64,000 nucleotides of DNA from Chamaea fasciata (taxonomy: Eukaryota > Chordata > Aves > Passeriformes > Sylviidae), in assembly GCA_029207755.1 (NCBI GenBank), contig JARCOQ010000012.1:18711740-18775739 (forward strand). Reading direction: 5' to 3'. The notes below the pieces were generated by a model, which saw only the letters and a program-made list of their open reading frames with translations, was not told the DNA's origin and did no database searches. Below, one piece after another: positions 48,641-59,200 of this stretch; the first letter of the stretch is position 1; every line of letters starts with the position of its first letter. Made by a program: the position numbers and the translations under genes.

Positions 48641-50925
48641 TGCAGTTAGTGGTGTCCAAAGCCACTGCTCTAGCCAGACCTGCGTGGCTGCAGTGATACA
48701 ATTTCCTGACGGGGACGCTGTTGGCAGAAGATTCGGAAAACGAAAATAAGGCTCTTTGCGTCGCCAGAGCAGCTGCCCTAGCGTGCTGTTCCCTCGGCAT
48801 CCTCGCGGGAAATTTAAGGTAGTTAATTTTGTTGCTAACACTTTTGTTACTGCACTTCTGTGTGCCCTTTTCCCACCAGCACTTCCTCACGCACTCTGAA
48901 ACAACTTTTAAGAGGAAGACAGTGGTCCTAAATCATCGGGTTTTTAACTAATGGCAGGACAGCCTCTTCGATAGGACCCTCCAAGTAAAAACATTTTCCC
49001 GTATGGATAACACACAAGGGATAGCCATGGATTTGTGATCCCGAGAGCAGGCAGCAGCTTGGATTCCGGATCTCTTTCTGCTGGGCTGCAACAGCACCAG
49101 TGTCTGCAAACTGGGATGCACTGGAGCTGCTGCTCTGTGGTCTGAAATGCTGAAGCATTCTACATTTTGTGATGTCTCAGGGTTTTCCAAAAACCTGGAA
49201 AAGGTGCCTGAGTGAATAAGGACATTAAATTGCTCCATGCACTGATGGGAAGGAGTGGGGGGCTGGCTCAGCTCCTCTCTCCATCTGCTCAGTCCTACCG
49301 TGTTCCACTCGCTGGAGTCACAAGACCAAACTGCTCCTGGCTGCTCTGTCTCCTCTCCAAGGAGGTTACATTTTTATTCAGGGTAGTTTTTCCTGATTGT
49401 CCTTTAGGAGCAAGTTTATGCTGAATCAAAAGAAACCACTTTTAAAATGCATTAAATATAGGTTACACCAGTTTAATTAGAAAAAGTTTAAATGTCCCCT
49501 GGAATTAAACCGGTGCATATTTCTTCAAGAAAGTAGCCAGTGAAAATACTGAAAGTCCAAAGGCGTGATAGGATGTATGAGCAGGAGATGATGCAGTGCA
49601 TGAATGGGAAAGTACAGCAGTGTTTATGAGAAGCAGCATTAAATGTACACAAGAGATCTATACATCAAAAATTTGCTTAGGAAATGAGCGTTGCTTTTGT
49701 GAAGTGCTACAGCTAAATTAAATTTGGATTTTTAACAAATGTTTCTACCTGGAAGTTTAATTAAAACATAGTAGACATTAAGATTCAATTTGCTATTTGG
49801 AAATATAAAGAATAATTATTTGGGTTGGGAAAAGTGTTAAAATTTGAATGTACATTTGTGCATGGGTAATCTGTAAAACGTTAATTTGTATTTCTCCCCA
49901 CTCACTTTTTTTAAATTGAGCCATTTTATATATATAAACACACAGGGTAAAGAAGTGTAATAGAATGTTTTATTTAATAAAACATGATGTATACTGACTC
50001 ACATTGGACTTCTTCAAGTTAAGAGGTGAAGACATACCTAAGAATGTTTATAAACTTGTTGCTGAAATTGCCTTTGGGCTTGAGCTTTTGCATAGGAAAA
50101 AATGCTTCTAGTAAAGTACAGAATCTCTGTGAACTTTTGTATTTTTTCTATTATAAAAATGTTATCCAAATAGTTTCACGCATTTCATCACAAAAAGCAT
50201 TTCTGAATATATTTGTTGCTCTTTAATTTTTCAGAGTTACATATGTGCAGAATACAAAAAAAAAAAAGAGAGAGAAAAATCTAAGAGACCACTGTGATCA
50301 TCTTATCTGACCTTTTAAGATAGTCTTTCCTGATTTATTTTTTCTGTGAGATAGAGAATGGTCTTTAGAAAAGTTAACTTCCAACCATGGTTTCTAGGTT
50401 GCCTATGAAAGAAAATCCACCACAGAACTTTTTGAGCTGCTTTTCAGTTCTCAGCACTGCTCAGGCCCGTGCCCTGCTTGCAGCCCAAATTTGTCATAAT
50501 AACTGAGTACACAGCAAAATCTCCCCGCCGTGTTCAGCTGTGTGGAGTGATAACAGGGCACCTCTTGTCTTCTACAGAAGTGAAAGTGCTTAGAAAGGAG
50601 CACTATTGTCTTGCTTGTGTGGCATGGGTTTGTCTCAAATACACACTTCCAGTGCCTTCAAATATATAATTTAACCATCCTAAGTTTAAATTTAATATCA
50701 AGATGCTACCTATCAATTCAGATACGATTTTGAGATAACTTCTTAAAATTAAGAACTCTTTATCTATGTTGTTGAAATTCACTTTACTCTATAAAAATAT
50801 TCCTTCAGCTGCTCATTTTAAGTAGGACAGAAATTATAAACTCCAAAAATTGGAGAGCACAAATATGACTAGAGAACTAAGAGCTGTTCTAGGAATAGCA
50901 TAGGGGAAAGTTTAAAAAGACCTCT
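48641..50925. other. Intergenic, TAF4 side
   Basis: From the CpG-island edge the sequence becomes AT-rich. There is a short TATATATA patch near 49,930 and an A-run near 50,258. No gene, repeat family or conserved-looking frame was recognised. Confidence 0.75.
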
Positions 50926-51260
50926 AAGATTCCCTCAGCACTGCCAAGGCCACCACTAAACCAAATCCCCAAGTGCCACATCCACGTTTTTCCCTCGAGA
51001 GATTGGGAGTCTGCCCTGGGCAGCCTGACTGCCTCTTTCCATGAAGAAATGTTCCCCAATATCCACCCTGCCCCTCCCCTGGCCCAGCCTGAGGCCGTTC
51101 CCTCTGCTCCTGTCCCTGTTCCCTGGGAGCAGAGCCCGACCCCCCCGGCTGTCCCCTCCTGTCAGGGAGTTGTGCAGAGCCACAAGGTCCCCCTGAGGCT
51201 CCTTTTCTCCAGGCTGAGCCCCCCCAGCTACCTCAGCTGGTCTTTATAAGATTTCTGCTC
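50926..51260 (-). mobile_element. CR1 LINE fragment, minus strand
   Basis: The + strand reads AGCACTGCCAAGGCCACCAC, CCCCAAGTGCCACATCCACG, CCTGGGCAGCCTGACTGCCT and TTTTCTCCAGGCTGAGCCCC, the reverse complement of a CR1 3' region of the same broad type as the 38.3-kb fragment. Confidence 0.85.
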
Positions 51261-51609
51261 TAGATCCTTCACCAAACCTGGGTCCCTGGCTTGGAAGGCA
51301 GAATATGTCTAAATATAGTTTCATGTACTTCAGTTGCAAATGAATTTCATTTTAAATATCACTTACAGAAATTTTGTAGCTTGCAAAGTTAATTGTAAAT
51401 ATTTGTTTAATAACCTAGACAGGAGTTGATGGTGAGACCTAGGAATATTTGACACCAAGAAGGTTAGAATTTAACCCTTAAGTGTTTCAAGGGGGTAGTT
51501 TTCTATTCCTAGGTTTTGTGCAGATTTTTTTGTCTGTTTGGGGTTTTGTTTTGGTTTTGTTTTTCATTCTGGCCAACTTCCCTCTTCCAGAAACTTACAA
51601 GTTGTTTCA

Positions 51610-52020
51610 GAAAAGGTTGTTAAGCCTGTTCAGCCTAAAGACAGCTGAGAGGGGCCCTCAGCCCCGTGTGTCCCCGTGTTCCCTGTGTGTTCCCTGGGTG
51701 TCCCTGTGTGTCCCTGTGTGCAGGGAGGAGCAGAGCAGCCCCAGGCCCTGCTCCAGGCCCAGCAATGGCCCCAGAGCCACGGGCAGGGCTGAGCCCCGGA
51801 GCTGCCCCTGCACAGGAGGCACAGCTCGTGCCCTGGGCAGTGCCCAGCCCTGAGCAGGTTGTGCCCAGAGGCTGTGCAGGCTCCTCCCTGGGGATATTGC
51901 AGAGCCCTGTGCACACACTGCTGTGCCCTGTGCTCTGGGATGGCCCTGCTGGAGCAGGGAGGTGGCACCAGAGGAGCCACTCTTGTCCCTTCCGACCTGA
52001 CCCATCCTGGGATTCTGTGA
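51610..52020 (+). mobile_element. CR1 LINE 3' end, plus strand
   Basis: The + strand carries CR1 in sense: AGCTGAGAGGGGCCCTCAGC, a GTGTCCC-rich expanded stretch, GAGGAGCAGAGCAGCCCCAG, GCCCAGAGGCTGTGCAGGCT, CTGCTGGAGCAGGGAGGTGG, and a terminal GGGATTCTGTGA at 52,009-52,020, the CR1 3' signature. It faces the copy at 50,926-51,260 tail away, giving oppositely oriented CR1 pieces within 1.1 kb. Confidence 0.88.
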
Positions 52021-52288
52021 AAAATAAACCCTGACAGTTCTCCATTTGATTTCTCTTCTGAAATGCTCATCTATTGTGTCCCAAGCTCAAAGGAATGTCC
52101 ATTTCTATTTCCTCTTCCAACCACATGACCTTGGAGCCCTAATTCTATAAATGTAGTATGGAAAGTAGACATATGATTCTGCAACTAGTCCTGACTGTGA
52201 AATAAAGTTTAGTCTCCGTTGTTCTAATACTGTGGCATTAAACGGGCTGTTTCCATAAAAACCACCCTTTCTAGTTTTGAGAGAGAAC

Positions 52289-52455
52289 TTCCTTCCTTCC
52301 TTCCTTCCTTCCTTCCTTCCTTCCTTCCTTCCTTCCTTCCTTCCTTCCTTCCTTCCTTCCTTCCTTCCTTCCTTCCTTCCTTCCTTCCTTCCCTTCCCTT
52401 CCCTTCCCTTCCCTTCCCTTCCCTTCCCTTCCTTCCCTTCCTTCCCTTCCCTTCT
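52289..52455. repeat. Composite microsatellite (TTCC)n then (TTCCC)n
   Basis: About 26 copies of TTCC from 52289 are followed by roughly ten TTCCC units to about 52,455, ending in CCATCCATCCATC. The tract is pure pyrimidine on + and pure purine on minus over about 165 bp. Open frames through it on both strands are artefacts. Confidence 0.97.
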
Positions 52456-53228
52456 CCATCCATCCATCTTGTGTAAGGCAGCAGGAAATCAGCGTACCAC
52501 AGGGTGCAGCTGATCCTCTACACCATTACAAGCCTCTCCAAGAGGTTGAGAAGCAGCCACAGACCAACCTCTTTCCCTGTAACAGAATATAGCTGTCTTT
52601 GCTATTTCTCTAAACAGGAGCTTTACTTTGAGCTGAATTACAAATGCAAATTTTCAACAGTAGTGTCCCACAGACTTGATACAGTATATCCAGTCATTTA
52701 CAGCAGAACTTTGCTTCATAAACTTTCAGGTAGTTCAGGAGACGCTGGAAGCAATTATAGTAAAGCTCCCTGGGCACTCCAGTCCTCCTGGAAACTTGAC
52801 AGTCAGTTCAATTTGGGCACAAAGCTTCCAGGAGTCCAGTCTGGCTCCTGTTTAGGCACGTGCAGGCCCCTTCTGGAAAAATTTGGCTTGTTATTGCATT
52901 TCAAAGGCCTATTCTGAACAAAATACTTGCTGAATCTTTGCAAAATTATAATGTCCAGTTGCTGAAACGAAAACTAAGTCACCTTTCCCGAGGCTGGTCT
53001 TTGTTGTGGTGTTTTCCAGGGGAGGCTGAGGTGGTACTGGGGCCTCCAACATTTGTGATTCTTACTTAAGGTGCACAAATCAAGTGCAATCACATAAGCA
53101 CAAGGTGTCTATGTGTTTTTACTTGTATTAGAAGGGTGTTTTTTCAGGGTTACTCCCACACTTTGGTCAAGATTTCATCAGCAATTGTGTTGCTTAATGC
53201 CGGCTGCCAGGAACTGACTCTCCACACT
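52456..53228. other. Intergenic, LSM14B side
   Basis: This unique-looking AT-moderate stretch lies between the microsatellite and the LSM14B CpG island. A 137-codon frame at 52,504-52,917 has no recognisable family. Nothing else is supported. Confidence 0.7.
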
Positions 53229-53459
53229 GTCAGCAGAGTCATAGGGAAGCCCGTGAAACACGAACCGATGTAATCACCCTCCCCCGCCGCGCTCCTCCGC
53301 CTGTTGCCCACTGCTCAGGGGGGTCACCGGGATCTGCCGCTCCGCGACCGGGCCCCCAAACACCCCTAAACCTCCAAACACCAAAGCTGCTGTCACCTGC
53401 CCGCTGACCGCTCAACAGCTGCACCAGGGCCGGGCAGAGTCGAGCGACGATACGGGACC

Positions 53460-53658
53460 GCGGGGCCGGGCCAAGCCGAGCCGAGCGGGGCCGGGCCGGG
53501 CCGAGCCGAGCCGAACGGGGCCGGGCCGGGCTGAGCCGAGCCGAGCGGGGCCGAGCCGAGCGGGGCCGAGCCGAGCCCAACGGGGCTGGGCCGGGCCGGG
53601 CCGGGCCGAGCCGAGCCGAGCCGAGCCGAGCCGAGCCGGGCCGGGCCGGGCCGGGCCG
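53460..53658. repeat. GGGCC/GAGCC pentamer array upstream of LSM14B
   Basis: About 200 bp are built almost wholly of five-base units GGGCC and GAGCC with a few substitutions (AAGCC, GAACG, GAGCG). The array ends about 70 bp before the TCTCGCGAGA motif. The G-rich runs on + (GGGCCGGGCCGGGCC) could form non-B DNA. Confidence 0.95.
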
Positions 53659-53726
53659 AAGCTCCAGGCTCCGCTCCCGCCGCCGCTCAGCAACATTCCC
53701 ACCCTCAAGTCAGCGTTCCCGCCGCA

Positions 53727-53740
53727 GCTCTCGCGAGAGC
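53727..53740. promoter_or_regulatory. TCTCGCGAGA palindrome, LSM14B promoter
   Basis: GCTCTCGCGAGAGC is a perfect 14-bp palindrome containing TCTCGCGAGA. This element is enriched in TATA-less vertebrate housekeeping promoters and is bound in a methylation-sensitive way (ZBTB33-type factors have been proposed). It lies 262 bp upstream of the start codon. Confidence 0.75.
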
Positions 53741-53802
53741 AGCCGCGCTCCCGGCATGCACCTGGCGGGCCGGGCGGGGGGGGCGCTGTGAGGGAAGATG
53801 AA

Positions 53803-53819
53803 GGCGGCGGCCATGTTGG
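53803..53819 (+). promoter_or_regulatory. YY1-like motif, LSM14B 5' region
   Basis: GGCGGCGGCCATGTTGG carries the CCATNTTG YY1 core in CpG-island context, about 190 bp before the coding start. It is likely at or near the transcription start. The upstream ATG inside it opens no recognisable protein. Confidence 0.55.
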
Positions 53820-54001
53820 GAGCCGCGGGGCGCGGGCTGTGCTGAGCGCTCCGCTGAGCGCTGTGCCGAGGGCTCCGCTGCGCGGGGAGCGGCGGCTCGG
53901 GGCGGCAGGAGGACACCGCCTACTGCGACTCAGGGTCGGGCTTGCTTGGCTGCTTGTGCTTGGCGGCGGCGAAGGGGTGTCCCTGACCGAGAAGCAGCGC
54001 C

Positions 54002-54122
54002 ATGAGCGGGGGGACGCCCTACATCGGGAGCAAGATCAGCCTCATCTCCAAGGCTGAGATCCGCTATGAGGGGATCCTGTACACCATCGACACCGAGAAC
54101 TCCACGGTGGCGCTGGCCAAGG
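54002..54122 (+). CDS. LSM14B: LSM14B coding exon 1 (LSm domain start)
   Basis: The exon gives 40 codons plus one base. The ATG at 54002 sits in CGCCATGAG context and begins [20 protein letters not shown]; the next residues [20 protein letters not shown] are the Sm1-like strands. The donor AAGG|GTGAGG is chosen because the residue after Lys-40 is then Val, split with exon 2 as in the family ([12 protein letters not shown]). Confidence 0.95.
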
Positions 54123-56203
54123 GTGAGGGTGCGGCGGGCCGGAGGAGCGGGCCCGGCGGCGCTCGGGAGGGGCGGGAGGGGAGCGCGGCCGCGGGGCGGG
54201 ATGGAGGCCGCGGGACGGGACCCGGCGAGGACCTGGAGCGCTGAGGAGGCCCGGCGGGCGGCCTGCAGCCGGCGGGGCCCGGGGGGCTCGGTCAGAGCCC
54301 GCCTCGTCCCGCCGTCCTTCCGGCCGGGAGGTGGGAGCCGGAGGGGGTCTGGCTGTGAGAGCGGCCCCGGCTCCCCCGCTCCGGGACAGACCCTCGCGGA
54401 GAGGAGCCGGCAGCGGCGCCCCCGGGGAGTGCTCAGAGGTGTTTGTTCCTAGTGGAGTGCAAGTAGGAAAGCCGTGGCGGTGGAAGCGGTCCAAAGCTAG
54501 TGCGTGAAAAGGAGTAGGAGGGGGAGGCTAGAAAGAGGTTTTCTTTGCGTCGATAAGAATTCCTGACCTACGGGGTTTAGGGCTGTGTATGACTGGATTG
54601 CTCTGCACCTTAGGACGGCAGGCAGCTCGGCTAGGAAGGGAATCCTGAGTGCTGGATTACCGACTAAAGCTGAACATAAGGTGTTCATTTTGGAGGTATA
54701 TGGCACAGTGTAGTTCGAAATGGTATGAGAATGTTATCGGTCAGGAGAGATATAGATATGTATATACATTTATATACCGAGAGAGAGAAGGGATCTTCGT
54801 GGATGTATGAGAAAGTTAGAAACGTTTACTGAGACTTGAGAGAAAAAAAGGATTTTCGAAACTGGGCATCCGAAGGACTCCAGTGTTTCTCATGCATGAT
54901 AATTCATTCTCAACGTAAAACATTAAGTCAGAACTTTTAATAACCTCCTTATAATAGATTTTGCAAAACTCAGTATTTTTTTCCTTTACACTTCTAGCAT
55001 CAGTGAAGTGTTGCTAAGTAATGTGAATTGATGTGTAAAAGCAGAGAGTCTGTCCAGCCTTTAGGGAAGAGGAGAAATTGCTCCGTGTTTCAGAGAAGTA
55101 TTTGGGGCAGCGAGGATGGCAGAGCTGGGTTCCCGGCTGACAGGAAAGGCTCGGCGGCGGTGTGTTCGCTCTGCAGGCTGCCCTGGGTGCTCGGGCACAC
55201 CGTGAGCCTGTTGCCTTTCGCTGGCCTTTGTGGTAATTCTGGTTGGTGCGCTGGTCACTTTCAGGCCTTCCCTCCTCGCAAACAACACCACCCCCCGGTT
55301 TAAGAAATAGGTTACTGTGTTTTGTAAATAGTGATACGTGGGCTTGGAAACACCTTAGAGTGGGTTTGGTCCCAGGCTTGCGCAGTTTGGGGCAGTTAGC
55401 TTTTATTATGTGATTTTTACTTCTGTCTAAAGTTGCCTTTAGGTTAAATGGCCTGGCTGGAGTTGCATTATCTGCTTTGAAAGGACAGCTGGTTTTAGTT
55501 TACACGAGTAAAAGCTGCATACTGTGATCAAAAATCAATGCTCAGAAATTCCAGTTGCGTGCTGTGATTGTTAAGGTTTGTGCAAAAGCACACAGAATCA
55601 TGTCCTTAAGGACCTGGGATAGTCTTGTCCAAAAGGAGACTGATGTAGTGCTGGCTGAAGCAGTTCTCCATGACTTCTCAGTAGTTGTGCTATGGTGTGT
55701 CTGCCAAAGTGTGTTTCAGATAGATGGAACTACAGTTACAAGTCCAATCTACTCCCTTCTCACAGCCCTCATCAGAAATGTAAATCTAAACCACTGAATT
55801 GACTTTAATAAACCTTGGCTCAGTTAGCTGAAGAATGTGTGTTTTGTAATACAGTGTTATGATTCAGAAGAGAATAAACCAGTATTTCTAGGCCCCATGG
55901 AACCAAAAATCCTGAGATTAATCTGGAGCTGATAACAGCTGTATCAGACTGTAGAGAATTCGGTGCTCATGACCAGGATGCTCCACTCGAGAGTCCCCAG
56001 GTTTCTGCAGGCTTAGGCCACTGGATGTGTCTGACAGTGTAGATGTAAGGAGGCAAGTGTGCTGTATTATTGGCCAGCTCTGTTCGTGAAAGAAGCAGAA
56101 CTTGTACTCCAGCTGTAAGTATGTTGGTCAGGTAATGGTTACCTCTTCTCCTTGTGCTGGGTCCGGAAGTCAGACCAGAACTGTTTAGAGTGAATCTTGA
56201 CCA

Positions 56204-56262
<59 letters not shown>

Positions 56263-59200
56263 CAGAGAGAGAGAAAAAAAACCACCCAAAAAACCCCAAA
56301 CAAACAAACAAAAAAAAGAACAAGAAAAACCAAACAAAAAAACCCCAAAAGACTTGATGCTTTCAGTTGCTCAGCTGTGTAGTCTGTCTGACAGGACTGT
56401 TCCCTGAATTGAACACAGGGCACTTGATCGTTATTCATACTCTAACTGAGGTTACTGAAATTGTGACATAAAGTACAAAAGTAGAGGTATAGTCTGTTCT
56501 CGAATAACTCCAGATTTGCCCAACCATAGGATTTGTGTGGGCTAAACCAAAGTCAGAGATTAATCTCATGAAATTGTATTTGTGGAATGCCTTCATTTGT
56601 GAATTGTCTGGGGTGTCAGACGGAAATAAGTTTTTTGGTTGCCAGCACATACTGTAGTCCTCCCTTACTGGGGGCAATCTGCTCTAGTTCTCTGATGAGC
56701 ATTTTGTTTACAACGTTGTGATCTTTTCACTCAGCAGAACTTGTGGCCTCTGTCTCACAATTAGAGAAAGATAGGAACTGTTAAATATTGAGGAAACCAT
56801 TTTTAACCTAAGCTGGAGTGTGATATGGTGAAGTAATGCATCCTTTCCCAAAGTGTATAAGTGTATAGTTATTGAAATAACAGGGGAAACACCCATCCAT
56901 AGTGGATTCTAAACACTAAGCAAGCTGTGCAGACATTTAAGGTTCTTAAATGTTAGTGGTGCACAGGTTTTCTTTGAATCAGCAGCTTTTCAGAGCCAGC
57001 ATTTGGAACCAAAACCCACTCACTCCTATTGTCAAGCCTCAAGTTAAAATAACTTGAAATGTCCTTCTAGTTCATGGTTCTAGTCAACACTTAGTTTTTA
57101 AAAAAATTCATTAATAATTTCTACAACGTTATTAAGCCCAAGCAATTTAAGAGAAGTTTGCAAGCCATGCTTAGTTTTCTTGCTAGAAAATAATTGCTGC
57201 CCTACTGGGGCATTTACAGAACACTCACAGTGCTTGATCTGAAATGCTGTGGCATTAAAAAGGAGATGTGATCTTTCATATTAGTTCTACATAGTGCTTT
57301 TCTATTTCAAGGCACTGATTTAGAGAGAGTTGTTTTTAGTGCAGGTAAGCTGTGTTAGAACAACCATGTTTGGTCAGAAAAAGCTTTGTTCCTTCGTCCT
57401 TAGGTATGTGAGTATAAGAAACAAAGTTATGTATTGTCTGTGCTATAATGTATCATTTCTCCTTAGCAACTCTTGGACCATTGAGAGTTGCATTTGGAAC
57501 CGTTATAATTGACAGATATTAATAACACAGCTTTTGGTAATTTTAAGAAGTAGTTAAACTTCTGGCGTTTTCAGCCATCTGTGATAGTGTTGTCCATGGT
57601 ATAATGACACATCAAAAGGAAAACTTCCCTTTTAGACTTCTACGGAACACTAATTGCAGGGGAAAAACTCAGAAATGCTGACAGAGGAAAATTAGGATTT
57701 TGTGAAGACTTGAGCTCATTCAGGGCTGGGAGCAGGAAAAGGTTAAATTTCTGTCATTTTTTTATTAATGTATTTTTTAGTTCCGTTAAGTAACATGCTC
57801 TTTGCATGTCCTGAAGGTTAGGGCATGTGTGCCAAACCAAACCTGTGCACAATATATCACAGCAGAAAAATTCCTCTTGTCAAAGCCCACTCCTGGCTGC
57901 TGCCCTCATCCATCTCCTTGCAAGTTCGGGAATGCAGGCTGTTAATTGTTCTGGAGGAATGAGCCTGCCGTGGGCTCGGTGTGCTGTGCAGGTCTCAAAG
58001 CGCGTTTGCAGTGAAAGGGTTGTGGTGTTTGGAGGGAGGTGGCGATTGAAACGTCTTGTTTGCCTGTGGTGGGCTCGTTTCAGGGTCGTGCTCCTCCTGG
58101 TGCCTCGGGAGCCGGGCAGAGCTGGTCTCTGTGCTTTGCTCCCCGGGGAGTGTCAGTGCTGGGCACAGGCTGAGCTGCCTGTTTGCACCAATTCCCGGTC
58201 AAGGGAGCAGAGTCTTCTTGCTAACAGAGTCAGTGGCTTCACTTCTCATTAACGTTGTGCCTGGATTCCTGTGTTAATCACCAGGTGATCGGATCTATAA
58301 CTGACAGGGAAAGGTGGGGTGTTGCCATTGAATGCTGCCTAGTATAATATGGTAATACATGGTATAATTTCGCATAGGAGTAATGTCACAGTCAAAATAT
58401 CTACAAAACTTTGCTCACAGCACTTTAATATGAAGTTGGTGTGTATATCTGTAGGCTCAAGAGAGTAAGTTATTTTAGCTAGCTACTGAATTGTGTGTAT
58501 TTACACTGACAAAAAGTAAGTTTGCTTTTAACAAGTACTGCTTGTCCTTTTGTTTGCAAATCCTTAAGCCAGTGTAGCTCTTTCAAAAACAAAAGAAAAA
58601 AAATCCTGAAATCAACAAGGTAAGATTATTTAGATTTACCACAGTTGTAAGATTTTCTTTGGTGTGCTTATTTTCATCTCCTCTCACTATTCAGTATTTT
58701 GCTATATGTGAACCACTGCACCTTGTTCTGGAGGAAGGAGGTGGTCTGAGGAAAATTCCCCAAGGGCCAGATGTGGATAGAGCTCTAAGCCTGCTGCTGC
58801 TGCAATACCTTGTGCTTTTGATTCTCTGGCAGCTTAGTATTTCTGAGTATGAGAAAACATGGTAAAAGCTATTTCTTTCTAAAATCCTGCGATACTGGCC
58901 ACTTCTAATATTAGACTTCTTACTTTCATGAGCTCAGATTGTGTTAAATCCTAATCTAAGTGAAGAAAACAGAAACTGTAAAGATAGGTATGCTTTTGCA
59001 GAATACAAAAAGTAACTTTTACTACTCTTAACACTACCCTGAAGGACCTGGCTGGGGAGGGCTCATTAAGTAGCCCTTCCTAAGATCTCCACACATGCAG
59101 TTCTGGTTCCTGCTTTAAAGAGAAAATGGACTTGGGGTAGTTATTTTGGTTGCTTGTGCTGAGAGGGCAAGTCTGAACTGCAAATCCGGGAAGTTTGCTT

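Larger units (their letters stand above)
53230..54440. promoter_or_regulatory. LSM14B: CpG island over LSM14B promoter and exon 1
   Basis: The G+C-rich, CpG-dense block begins near 53,270 and fades by about 54,440, covering the 5'-flank, the first coding exon and the start of intron 1. It contains a GC pentamer array, a TCTCGCGAGA palindrome and a YY1-like motif. No TATA box is seen. Confidence 0.88.

Noticed and set aside
47126..48890. Several long open frames in all phases over TAF4 exon 1
   Set aside because: High G+C removes stops. Only the minus frame starting at 48116 continues the TAF4 pattern and splices in phase.
52105..52467. Gly/Lys/Glu/Arg-repeat frames on minus and Phe/Leu/Pro/Ser repeat on plus
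   Set aside because: Translation of the TTCC/TTCCC microsatellite.
53239..53708. Ala/Arg/Pro/Gly-Ser repeat frames upstream of LSM14B
   Set aside because: Translation of the GGGCC/GAGCC pentamer array; no conserved protein.
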